A DNA stretch of 6,498 nucleotides. It comes from an uncultured Acidimicrobiales bacterium. Lineage in GTDB: Bacteria; Actinomycetota; Acidimicrobiia; Acidimicrobiales; SZUA-35. The DNA is taken from contig CALJAE010000155.1 of the NCBI GenBank assembly GCA_938028175.1, positions 1 to 6,498 of the forward strand, read 5' to 3'. Made by a program: the position numbers and the translations under genes. The notes under the pieces were generated by a model. The model made no database searches. It was given only the letters and a program-made list of their open reading frames with translations, and was not told the origin of the DNA. Every line of letters starts with the position of its first letter. The stretch's first letter is position 1. Positions 1 to 6,341 of this stretch are shown piece after piece.

Positions 1-323
1 GGTTCGTGCAGATTTTCGTCTCCGTTATGGTCTTATTTGCGCCAGTTAGCATCGTGTGTCTCCTAGCCGGCGGTGTGGGGTTGAAATTCCGCCGATTCAT
101 AGTCATCGATGCTGTCGGCACTATTGCATCACTCGTATTGATTCGCTGGCTAGGGTTTCAATTCGGAGGCTCGATCGACAGTATCGTTGATTTTATTGGT
201 GAATATCGATGGCAGGTGCTCGCAGTTTCGGTCCTGTGTGTTCTCTACATAATATTCAAGGACACCCGCAACGGATCTAACTCGCTACTTGCCTTTATCC
301 GCAAAGTACGAGATAAGTCTTAA
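1..323 (+). CDS. DedA/VTT-like membrane protein, C-terminal part (5' end outside window)
   Basis: The reading frame is open to the left edge (first whole codon at position 3) and ends at TAA 321-323, so this is most likely the tail of a longer gene. A GTG at position 6 could be read as a start, but nothing upstream is visible to support it. About 106 residues remain. They hold three hydrophobic stretches, roughly residues 4-24, 31-52 and 68-84 counted from that GTG, and a basic C-terminus (FIRKVRDKS). The pattern of a proline, then LAGG, a basic RRF, then D-x-x-G and a LGFQFGG segment resembles the C-terminal half of DedA/VTT (SNARE-associated) proteins. In that family these are inner-membrane proteins linked to lipid scrambling and membrane homeostasis. 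The assignment rests on pattern only. Another small polytopic membrane protein is possible. Confidence 0.55.
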   Translation, partial: FVQIFVSVMVLFAPVSIVCLLAGGVGLKFRRFIVIDAVGTIASLVLIRWLGFQFGGSIDSIVDFIGEYRWQVLAVSVLCVLYIIFKDTRNGSNSLLAFIRKVRDKS

Positions 324-1084
324 CCGAAATACGTGAGCACTGGAGCGTGATCGCTTGGCTTTGTACCTTTGCGAGCATTGCGATCGACAAGGTTGAGTTC
401 TGACTTCTCAGCCAGCTTTTCAGAAGCTAACAAGTAGTCAATTCTCATACCTTCTCGTTTGTGAAATCGCCCTGCTTGGTAGTCGTAGTACGAATACAAC
501 TTTTCGACATCGTGTTCTTGTCTGAACACATCAACTAGACCAAGGTCGACTAACTCTTGAATTGCGTTACGCTCAGCATCAGTCACATGAGTTGAATTTT
601 CAAAGGCTTCAACATCCCAAACATCTCGGTCTTCTCGGGCCACATTCCAGTCGCCGGCAACAATGACCTCGACGCCAGCCTCTAAGTCTTTGGCAAGTAG
701 TTCTTTCAGCTCGGCTAACCAGCGAAGTTTGAACTGGTAATGGTCATCGTCGAGTGCTCTACCATTTGGCACGTAAACGCTGTAAGTCTTCACGCCGTCG
801 CATGTTGCCCCAACGATACGAGCATCAGTTGATAGCTCGGTACCGAATTCAAACTGTGCGTCTTCTAGCCCAACCCGAGAAAGTATGGCTACCCCGTTCC
901 AACGACCCTCGCCAACATGGACAGAGTCGTAACCTAGCTCTTTGAAGCGCAGGGCTGGAAAGGCTGCATCGGCCATTTTCGTCTCTTGCAGGCAACAAAC
1001 GTCTGGTTGTACGTCCTCTAGCCACTCTGTAACACGCTCTATGCGTGCATTCAGAGAATTTACGTTCCAAGTAGCAAATAACAC
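320..1084 (-). CDS. xth: Exodeoxyribonuclease III (AP endonuclease family)
   Basis: This 254-residue protein has the normal length of bacterial ExoIII and shows the full endonuclease/exonuclease/phosphatase-family active site. WNVNSL gives Asn7 and QETK gives metal-binding Glu34. VYVPNG gives Tyr104, GDWN gives Asp145 and Asn147, MRIDYLL gives Asp216, and SDHAPV gives Asp245 and catalytic His246. The family cuts DNA 5' of abasic sites and removes 3' blocking groups and nucleotides from duplex DNA, in cytoplasmic base-excision repair. The aromatic segment before RIDYLL reads YSYYDYQ. The start is GTG at 1084-1082, which puts WN at residues 6-7 as in E. coli ExoIII. No Shine-Dalgarno is visible upstream. 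Instead a -10-like TAGTCT lies 7 nt before the GTG, suggesting a leaderless mRNA. The gene converges on the left-hand membrane protein gene, and their stop codons overlap. Confidence 0.96.
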   Translation of the reverse strand: MLFATWNVNSLNARIERVTEWLEDVQPDVCCLQETKMADAAFPALRFKELGYDSVHVGEGRWNGVAILSRVGLEDAQFEFGTELSTDARIVGATCDGVKTYSVYVPNGRALDDDHYQFKLRWLAELKELLAKDLEAGVEVIVAGDWNVAREDRDVWDVEAFENSTHVTDAERNAIQELVDLGLVDVFRQEHDVEKLYSYYDYQAGRFHKREGMRIDYLLASEKLAEKSELNLVDRNARKGTKPSDHAPVLTYFG

Positions 1085-1091
1085 AGCGCAA

Positions 1092-1122
1092 AGACTAGCC
1101 CAACTATTCCTCTATATGTAAA
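1092..1122 (-). promoter_or_regulatory. Probable leaderless promoter of xth
   Basis: Read on the minus strand, a -10-like box TAGTCT (1097-1092, matching TAnnnT) lies 7 nt before the GTG start of xth. A -35-like TTTACA (1122-1117, five of six matches to TTGACA) sits 19 bp further upstream. With this spacing transcription would begin at or within a base or two of the GTG, giving an mRNA without a 5' leader. That is common in actinobacteria. The absence of a Shine-Dalgarno before xth agrees. The -35 spacing is slightly long, so the -10 is the stronger part of this call. Confidence 0.5.
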
Positions 1123-1125
1123 GAG
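1110..1125. promoter_or_regulatory. Imperfect 16-bp palindrome between xth and kgd (candidate operator)
   Basis: CTCTATATGTAAAGAG is an imperfect inverted repeat of the form CTCTnTAnnTAnAGAG (12 of 16 positions symmetric). It lies in the divergent intergenic region and covers the candidate -35 of xth, about 36 bp upstream of the candidate -10 of kgd. The position suits a dimeric regulator acting on xth or on both genes. No known operator consensus is recognised, and a 16-bp partial palindrome in AT-rich DNA can arise by chance. Confidence 0.25.
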
Positions 1126-1161
1126 ATAGCCGAATGGGTGCGAATAAATTGCTCGACTCGC

Positions 1162-1173
1162 TAAACTTTGCGG
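1162..1173 (+). promoter_or_regulatory. Probable leaderless promoter of kgd (-10 TAAACT)
   Basis: A -10-like box TAAACT (1162-1167) is followed by six bases (TTGCGG) and then GTG at 1174. The predicted transcription start therefore falls on the GTG itself. No Shine-Dalgarno and no convincing -35 are seen. This decides the start of kgd. An in-frame TTG at 1168 directly abuts the -10 and would lie upstream of the mRNA made from this promoter, so the GTG is preferred. Confidence 0.55.
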
Positions 1174-4100
1174 GTGTCTGATAACAATACAAACTCCCAA
1201 TCCGGTCCAAATGCATGGCTAATCGAGGAACTCTACAACGACTATCTCGGCAACCCTAAGTCTGTAACCTCAGAGTGGCAATCTGCGTTCTCAGGACAAC
1301 CAACTGCGGCGGCCCCGGCTGCAACAGCTCCAGCGACACAGCAATCAGAACCAAGCGCCGACCAACCTCAAGCTCAAATTGCTGAAAAAACTGAGGCACC
1401 AAAAGCCGAAGAGAAGAAGACTGAAGACACAAAGGTTGAAGAACCAGGCGAGCCTCTAAAAGGCGTTAGTGCTCTCATTGCTAAGAACATGGAAGCTTCT
1501 CTCGAAGTTCCAACTGCAACAAGTTTTAGAGAGATACCCGCAAAGCTTCTTGAGATTAACCGCAAGGTTCTCAACAATCATCTCCAAAGAATCAACGGTG
1601 GCAAAACTTCGTTCACTCACTACATCGGCTATGCCATCGTTCGCGCAATCGCCGAGGAAGTCCCAACCCTTAACTACACATACACGACCGACTCCAACGA
1701 CAAACCTCGCATTCTTAAAAATGAGGACATCAATCTTGGAATCGCAGTTGACCAACAAAAGCCAGATGGCTCTAGGTCACTAATTGTTCCTGTGATCAAG
1801 AAATGCCAAGGCATGAACTTTGCAGAGTTTGTGGCTGCCTACGAAGCTGTGATTGCTAAAGTCAGAGCAGGCAATATTGGCATCGACGACCTAACTGGGG
1901 CAACGGTCACACTAACCAACCCGGGGACTATCGGAACCGTTCAGTCAGTCCCAAGGCTAATGCCAGGCCAGGGCGCAATCATTGGCGCAGGACGAATTGG
2001 GTATCCAGCCGAATACCAGGCAACAGATCCCCAGACTTTGGCAGATCTTGGAATCAGTAAAGTTGTCACCATTACATCAACATATGATCACCGCATTATT
2101 CAAGGAGCGGAGTCTGGGTTCTTCCTAAAGAAGATCCACGAACTCATCATTGGTGAAGAAGACTTTTATACAAACTCCTTTGCTGACATGGGAGTACCTT
2201 ATGAAGCGGTTAAGTGGAGAGAAGACTCAACCCATGATGTTGATGGTGGAAGCTCTCATGAGGGTGCTCATATCAAGAAACAGATCGCTGTTAACACGCT
2301 CATCAATCAGTATCGAGTACGTGGCCATTTATTAGCAACTACAAACCCGTTAGCAGATTCAGCAACAGAAACTCATCCAGAATTAGACCCAGCAACATTC
2401 GGGCTGACTATCTGGGATCTTGATCGAGAGTTCACAAGCGGAAGCGATGCTATTTATTCACCTGTTGGTGGAAAGTCCCAAGATATGAAGCTTGGGGACA
2501 TACTGGGTGTACTTCGAGATGCCTACTGCCGCACCATCGGTGTCGAATATATGCATATCTCCAATCCAGAGGAGAAACGTTGGTTCCAGCAAAAACTAGA
2601 AGCCAAAAAAGAAGCACTTACAGAAGACAAACAGAAACACATCCATGGGCGATTGGTCGCAGCCGAAGCATTTGAGAAATTCTTAGCTAAGAAGTATGTA
2701 GGACAAAAGCGATTCGGACTCGAAGGCGCTGAAAGTGCAATCCCAATTCTTGACGAGGTATTCAATGCCGCAGCCGAGTCAGCAATGGACAGAATCATTG
2801 TCGGTATGGCTCACCGAGGCAGACTCAACGTTCTAATTAACTTGATGGGGAAAGACCCAGTTCAACTATTCAGCGAGTTCGATGGCAATGTCGCAGAGGA
2901 CGATGTCCAGGGTGCTGGAGATGTGAAATACCATCTTGGAATAGAAGGAACGCACACCACCCCAGATGGCAAGACTATTTCTACCGAGCTTGCTGCTAAT
3001 CCATCTCACCTTGAATCCGTAGACCCTGTCGTTGTTGGTATGGCTCGGGCCTACATGGACAACTCAGACACAGGCAATTATCCAGTACTTCCAATTCTAA
3101 TTCACGGAGATGCTGCGTTTGCTGGTCAGGGCGTCGTTACTGAAACTCTCAACCTAAGTCAAGTTAGTGGCTACCGTGTTGGTGGAACTGTTCACCTAGT
3201 CATCAACAATCAGCTTGGATATACAACTGCCCCTCATCAATCAAGATCGTTTGACTACTCAACCGATATCGCTAAAGCTGTTCAGGCACCAATCTTCCAC
3301 GTGAACGCTGACGACCCAGAGGCATGTGTACGAGTTGCTCAGCTCGCCTTCGAGTATCGACAGCAGTTCAACAAAGATGTTGTCATCGACATGATCGGCT
3401 ATCGACGCCACGGGCACAACGAAGGCGACGACCCAAGTTACACGCAGCCAATGATGTACTCAAAGATTGCACAGCGTGCTTCAGTCCAAGAGCAATACAC
3501 AGAAAAGCTAATCAATGCTGGTGTACTGACTGCTGAAGAAGGTGAAGAAGTAACCACTAAGTTCGATAAGTCACTTCAGACAGCTCTCGACCGCTCCAGA
3601 GAAGAAGCACCGCCGAAAGGTATTAAGGCAAAGCCTTCTCCTCCACCAAAGGGTGTACTTCCACATGTCGATACAGGCGTTGACCGAAGCGTCTTGGACT
3701 CTGTGTATAACGAACTAAGCACCTTCCCAGAAGGATTTACCGTACACCCAGGATTGCAGAAGCAATTTAAATCACGAGACGAAATGTGGCAAGATGGCCA
3801 AGTCGACTGGGCACTGGGCGAAGCATTCGCAATTGGAACGTTATTAGCTGAAGGTTTCTCAGTTCGTCTTGCAGGTCAAGATTCACGAAGAGGTACGTTC
3901 GCTCACCGTCATGCGACGTTACATGACTATGAAAACGGTTCGGAACACACTCCTCTAGCCTCTACCGTCTCGAGCGACAACAAACTCTATGTCTACGATT
4001 CAACGTTAAGCGAGTACGCAGGACTCGGTTTCGAATACGGATACTCTGTAGCTGATCCAGAGTCACTGGTCATGTGGGAAGCCCAGTTCGGAGACTTTGT

Positions 4101-4830
4101 AAACGGAGCTCAAATTATTCTGGATCAATATTTGGTTGCCGCTGAAGATAAGTGGAAACAAATTGTCGATCTCACCCTTCTTTTACCACACGGATACGAA
4201 GGCCAAGGACCTGAGCATTCATCTGCCAGACTCGAACGCTTCCTGAACTTATGTGCCGAAGACAATATCCAAGTAGTTAACGTCACAACCGCCGCACAGT
4301 TCTTCCATGTTCTGCGACGTCAGAAGATTAACCAAAATTCTAAACCTCTAGTTGTGATGACTCCGAAGTCAGGATTGAGAGCAAAGTACGCTCGGTCGCC
4401 GATCGAAGACTTCACCTCTGGATCTTTCCAAGAAGTTCTACACGACAATGTCGAAGACCCTGCAGCGGTCAAGCGAGTTATATTCGGTTCCGGAAAGATT
4501 GCAGCTGAGGCGATAAAGCATAGAGAAGAAACTGGAGACTTCTCTCGTGCTGTAGTTCGAGTTGAACAGCTGTACCCGTGGCCATTCGCTGAGGTTGCGA
4601 AAAGTCTTGCTACTTTCAGCAATGCCAAAGAAATTGTCTGGCTCCAAGAAGAGCCCGAGAACATGGGCGCATGGAACGCAATCAAAGGCAGATTATATGA
4701 AAGCCACGGGGACACACACCGGATAATTCGAGCGAGCCGCTCAGAAGCCGGAAGTCCTGCAACTGGGTCCGCTGTTATCCACAAACAGGAACAAGCTGAA
4801 CTATTAGAAAAAGCTTTCGACAAGCTGTAA
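1174..4830 (+). CDS. kgd: Multifunctional 2-oxoglutarate metabolism enzyme (E2-E1 fusion, Kgd/OdhA)
   Basis: This 1218-residue protein has the length and domain order of actinobacterial Kgd/OdhA. Residues 1-41 are the E1 N-terminal peptide (NAWLIEELYNDYL...EWQSAF). Residues 42-97 are an Ala/Pro then Glu/Lys-rich linker. Residues 98-325 or so are an E2-type acyltransferase domain without a lipoyl domain, with active-site His306 in YDHRIIQGAESG. The thiamine-diphosphate E1 begins near residue 365. Its motifs include MAHRGR (His547), HGDAAFAGQG (Asp646), INNQ (677-680), RRHGHNEGDDP (744-754), AGQDSRRGTFAHRHA (900-914) and HGYEGQGPEHSSAR (1006-1019). The family decarboxylates 2-oxoglutarate and, with a lipoylated E2 and Lpd supplied in trans, makes succinyl-CoA for the TCA cycle. 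Mycobacterial and corynebacterial relatives are inhibited by the FHA protein GarA/OdhI. That is not visible here. The start is GTG 1174, six bases after a -10 box. TTG 1168 would add two residues. Tandem TAA stops end the gene (4828-4833). Confidence 0.97.
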   Translation: MSDNNTNSQSGPNAWLIEELYNDYLGNPKSVTSEWQSAFSGQPTAAAPAATAPATQQSEPSADQPQAQIAEKTEAPKAEEKKTEDTKVEEPGEPLKGVSALIAKNMEASLEVPTATSFREIPAKLLEINRKVLNNHLQRINGGKTSFTHYIGYAIVRAIAEEVPTLNYTYTTDSNDKPRILKNEDINLGIAVDQQKPDGSRSLIVPVIKKCQGMNFAEFVAAYEAVIAKVRAGNIGIDDLTGATVTLTNPGTIGTVQSVPRLMPGQGAIIGAGRIGYPAEYQATDPQTLADLGISKVVTITSTYDHRIIQGAESGFFLKKIHELIIGEEDFYTNSFADMGVPYEAVKWREDSTHDVDGGSSHEGAHIKKQIAVNTLINQYRVRGHLLATTNPLADSATETHPELDPATFGLTIWDLDREFTSGSDAIYSPVGGKSQDMKLGDILGVLRDAYCRTIGVEYMHISNPEEKRWFQQKLEAKKEALTEDKQKHIHGRLVAAEAFEKFLAKKYVGQKRFGLEGAESAIPILDEVFNAAAESAMDRIIVGMAHRGRLNVLINLMGKDPVQLFSEFDGNVAEDDVQGAGDVKYHLGIEGTHTTPDGKTISTELAANPSHLESVDPVVVGMARAYMDNSDTGNYPVLPILIHGDAAFAGQGVVTETLNLSQVSGYRVGGTVHLVINNQLGYTTAPHQSRSFDYSTDIAKAVQAPIFHVNADDPEACVRVAQLAFEYRQQFNKDVVIDMIGYRRHGHNEGDDPSYTQPMMYSKIAQRASVQEQYTEKLINAGVLTAEEGEEVTTKFDKSLQTALDRSREEAPPKGIKAKPSPPPKGVLPHVDTGVDRSVLDSVYNELSTFPEGFTVHPGLQKQFKSRDEMWQDGQVDWALGEAFAIGTLLAEGFSVRLAGQDSRRGTFAHRHATLHDYENGSEHTPLASTVSSDNKLYVYDSTLSEYAGLGFEYGYSVADPESLVMWEAQFGDFVNGAQIILDQYLVAAEDKWKQIVDLTLLLPHGYEGQGPEHSSARLERFLNLCAEDNIQVVNVTTAAQFFHVLRRQKINQNSKPLVVMTPKSGLRAKYARSPIEDFTSGSFQEVLHDNVEDPAAVKRVIFGSGKIAAEAIKHREETGDFSRAVVRVEQLYPWPFAEVAKSLATFSNAKEIVWLQEEPENMGAWNAIKGRLYESHGDTHRIIRASRSEAGSPATGSAVIHKQEQAELLEKAFDKL

Positions 4831-4901
4831 TAACTGCAGGCCCTTTCAGCGGCAAATCACTTGTAATTTCATTTTTATAAGCTCTGCGTGCGTGATAAAC
4901 T

Positions 4902-4910
4902 TGCTATAAC
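4902..4910 (+). promoter_or_regulatory. Candidate extended -10 promoter of the DUF1996 gene
   Basis: TGCTATAAC combines a TG extension (4902-4903) with a -10 hexamer TATAAC (4905-4910, five of six matches to TATAAT). No good -35 is seen 16-18 bp upstream, which is acceptable for an extended -10. Transcription would start near 4917 and leave a leader of about 34 nt. It suggests the downstream gene is transcribed separately from kgd. I see no convincing terminator in the spacer, so read-through is also possible. Confidence 0.45.
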
Positions 4911-4912
4911 GT

Positions 4913-4930
4913 ATTGGGACTTGACCCAAT
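4913..4930. promoter_or_regulatory. Inverted repeat ATTGGG-N6-CCCAAT over the predicted transcription start
   Basis: The arms 4913-4918 and 4925-4930 are perfect 6-bp inverted repeats separated by ACTTGA. The element starts two bases after the candidate -10 and ends six bases before the Shine-Dalgarno. It could be an operator for a dimeric repressor placed across the transcription start. If transcription begins at or just before 4913, it could instead be a short hairpin at the 5' end of the mRNA. No known binding-site consensus is recognised. Confidence 0.4.
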
Positions 4931-4935
4931 TGCGT

Positions 4936-4943
4936 AGGTAGGG
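4936..4943 (+). promoter_or_regulatory. Ribosome binding site supporting the TTG start at 4951
   Basis: AGGTAGGG ends 7 nt before TTG 4951 and is a good purine-rich Shine-Dalgarno match. An in-frame ATG at 4978 has only AAGAAAG in front of it. The TTG start is therefore preferred, although both starts keep the hydrophobic export segment. Confidence 0.5.
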
Positions 4944-4950
4944 TAACAAA

Positions 4951-6204
4951 TTGAGTACAACACTCGATAAGAAAGATATGAAGATCAAAGCTGTATTTGC
5001 TATCTCCATAGCACTTCTAAGCGCTGCGCTCGTAGCTACCATCTTCACCTCTGACGATGATGCTCTCACGGTTGCACAAGATTCACTCGAAGTTGACCAA
5101 AGTCAAGCAGACCTAGAAATAGAAACTGCTGGCAACGCTAACGGCTCACCAACGACATTGACTGACTCAGCTCTTAGTCTTCCATTCGAAGCGGACGTCA
5201 CAAACAATCAACGTTCTCAGGTGCGAGTAGGTCCACCGTTTGCAGGCGTCAACATAGCTGCGAACGTAACCAATCAAATAAACATTGATCCCAATGGTGG
5301 ACAAGACGGCTCCGTGCGTGTTGTCTGTCACGCATCACATTTCAGCTTTGACGACCCAATAGTATTTCCTGGCGAAACTGGCGCCGCTCATTTGCACATG
5401 TTCTTTGGCAACACACTCACTGATGCAAACAGTACTTATGAGTCGCTGGCAAGCAGCGGTGAAGGAACGTGTCAGGGTGGACCGTTAAACAGGACCGCTT
5501 ACTGGATACCGACGTTACATGATGCAGAAGGACTCGTCAGAGTGCCTCAATACTCATTGATCTATTACAAGTCGGGGCCACTTCATGGACAAGACATCCA
5601 AGAGTTTCCTGAGGGGCTGCGAATGGTCGCTGGCAATGCTATCGCTCCAAATGTAGCGCAGAATGATGCCAAGTTTTCTTGGTATTGTGGCTGGCCTGTA
5701 TCTGGGAGCCGCAGCAACAGCGGAAGCCTAATTCCTAACTGCCAAGCTGGCCAATTCGTTAGCGTGCAGCTAGATTTCCCGAATTGCTGGGATGGACGAA
5801 ACCTAGATTCGCAGGATCATATCTCTCATATGGCCTACTCTGCCGGCAACTCTTGCCCCTCCACACACCCAGTCCCACTGCCCCAGATCACCTACAACAT
5901 CTTTTGGAATAACTCAGATACCAACACCGGCGACTGGTACTTATCTTCTGACCACCAAGGCAACCGAACATTACCTGGCGGGACGACTACACACGCAGAC
6001 TGGTTCGGTGCTTGGCATCCTGACGTTCTCAAAACTTTTGTCAACGAATGCAACAACGCAAACCATGACTGCAAAGGTGGAACAATTTCGCCAGCGCAAA
6101 AACTAATCAGTCAACCTTCACCCTGGTTGGGCGGAAGCAACAACCAAATATATTCAACCAATACTTCGCCACTCAAATTTTCTGTAGAAGAACTTACTTC
6201 GTAA
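4951..6204 (+). CDS. Exported DUF1996 domain protein, function unknown
   Basis: This is a 417-residue protein. After a short charged start, residues 14-32 form one hydrophobic stretch preceded by KIK, which is a signal peptide or membrane anchor. No lipobox cysteine is present. Residues 35 to about 105 are acidic, Ser/Thr/Asn-rich and probably a flexible spacer. From about residue 117 the sequence matches the DUF1996 pattern: DDPIVFPG, AHLHMFFGN (His147, His149), TYESL, YWIPTL, FPEGLRM, PNCWDGRNLDS (279-287), DHISHMAY (289-296), STHPVPLPQI (His306), LSSDH and HADWFGAWH. DUF1996 is known from secreted fungal and actinobacterial proteins, without an established activity. There are eight cysteines (126, 174, 246, 264, 279, 302, 367, 374), all beyond the membrane segment. 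The even number suits disulfide bonds in an exported fold. The conserved His/Asp residues could bind metal, but that is inference. TTG 4951 is chosen for its Shine-Dalgarno. ATG 4978 is the alternative. The stop is TAA 6202-6204. Confidence 0.88.
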   Translation: MSTTLDKKDMKIKAVFAISIALLSAALVATIFTSDDDALTVAQDSLEVDQSQADLEIETAGNANGSPTTLTDSALSLPFEADVTNNQRSQVRVGPPFAGVNIAANVTNQINIDPNGGQDGSVRVVCHASHFSFDDPIVFPGETGAAHLHMFFGNTLTDANSTYESLASSGEGTCQGGPLNRTAYWIPTLHDAEGLVRVPQYSLIYYKSGPLHGQDIQEFPEGLRMVAGNAIAPNVAQNDAKFSWYCGWPVSGSRSNSGSLIPNCQAGQFVSVQLDFPNCWDGRNLDSQDHISHMAYSAGNSCPSTHPVPLPQITYNIFWNNSDTNTGDWYLSSDHQGNRTLPGGTTTHADWFGAWHPDVLKTFVNECNNANHDCKGGTISPAQKLISQPSPWLGGSNNQIYSTNTSPLKFSVEELTS

Positions 6205-6224
6205 CTTCGAAAAGTTCGTACCAC

Positions 6225-6259
6225 ATTCTGAAACAAAGTCGCGCTTTTATTTTCAGAAT
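6225..6259. terminator. Long hairpin downstream of the DUF1996 gene, possible terminator
   Basis: ATTCTGAAA (6225-6233) and TTTCAGAAT (6251-6259) pair perfectly over 9 bp. Inside them AAAG (6235-6238) pairs with CTTT (6244-6247) around a TCGCG loop, giving about 13 bp with a small asymmetric internal loop. It begins 20 bases after the stop codon, which suits transcription termination. The stem is AT-rich and no clean U-run follows (TACATACG...), so it is not a textbook intrinsic terminator. It could instead protect the mRNA 3' end or be an operator for the next gene. Confidence 0.45.
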
Positions 6260-6310
6260 TACATACGAACACTTTTATTAATTTTCAAGTTATGTAAGAT
6301 GACCCCTGAA

Positions 6311-6332
6311 TATATTCACGCCCTTTAAGGAG
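6311..6332 (+). promoter_or_regulatory. Candidate -10 box and ribosome binding site of the Lys-rich repeat gene
   Basis: AAGGAG (6327-6332) is a strong Shine-Dalgarno nine bases before GTG 6342 and firmly supports that start. TATATT (6311-6316) is a five-of-six -10 match, but it would leave a leader of only about 20 nt. TAAGAT (6295-6300) is an alternative with a longer leader. No clear -35 goes with either. The ribosome binding site is secure and the promoter is tentative. Confidence 0.5.
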
Positions 6333-6341
6333 AAAACAAAA

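Noticed and set aside
1168..1173. TTG at 1168 as the start of kgd
   Set aside because: It directly abuts the -10 box TAAACT and would lie upstream of the predicted mRNA start. The GTG at 1174 has the correct spacing and loses only two residues.
4320..4823. 167-residue minus-strand open frame inside kgd
   Set aside because: It lies wholly within the conserved thiamine-enzyme C-terminus of kgd and shows no recognisable domain, so it is a shadow of the plus-strand gene.
4824..4880. Intrinsic terminator for kgd (GCTG/CAGC pairing followed by a T-rich stretch)
   Set aside because: Only four base pairs enclose a loop of 19 bases, and the T-rich stretch (4867-4876) is 16 bases away from the stem, so it cannot be supported.
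6203..6216. Small hairpin AACTT-CGAA-AAGTT over the DUF1996 stop codon
   Set aside because: A five-pair AT-rich stem is weak and common by chance. The larger hairpin at 6225-6259 is the better candidate for a 3' end structure.
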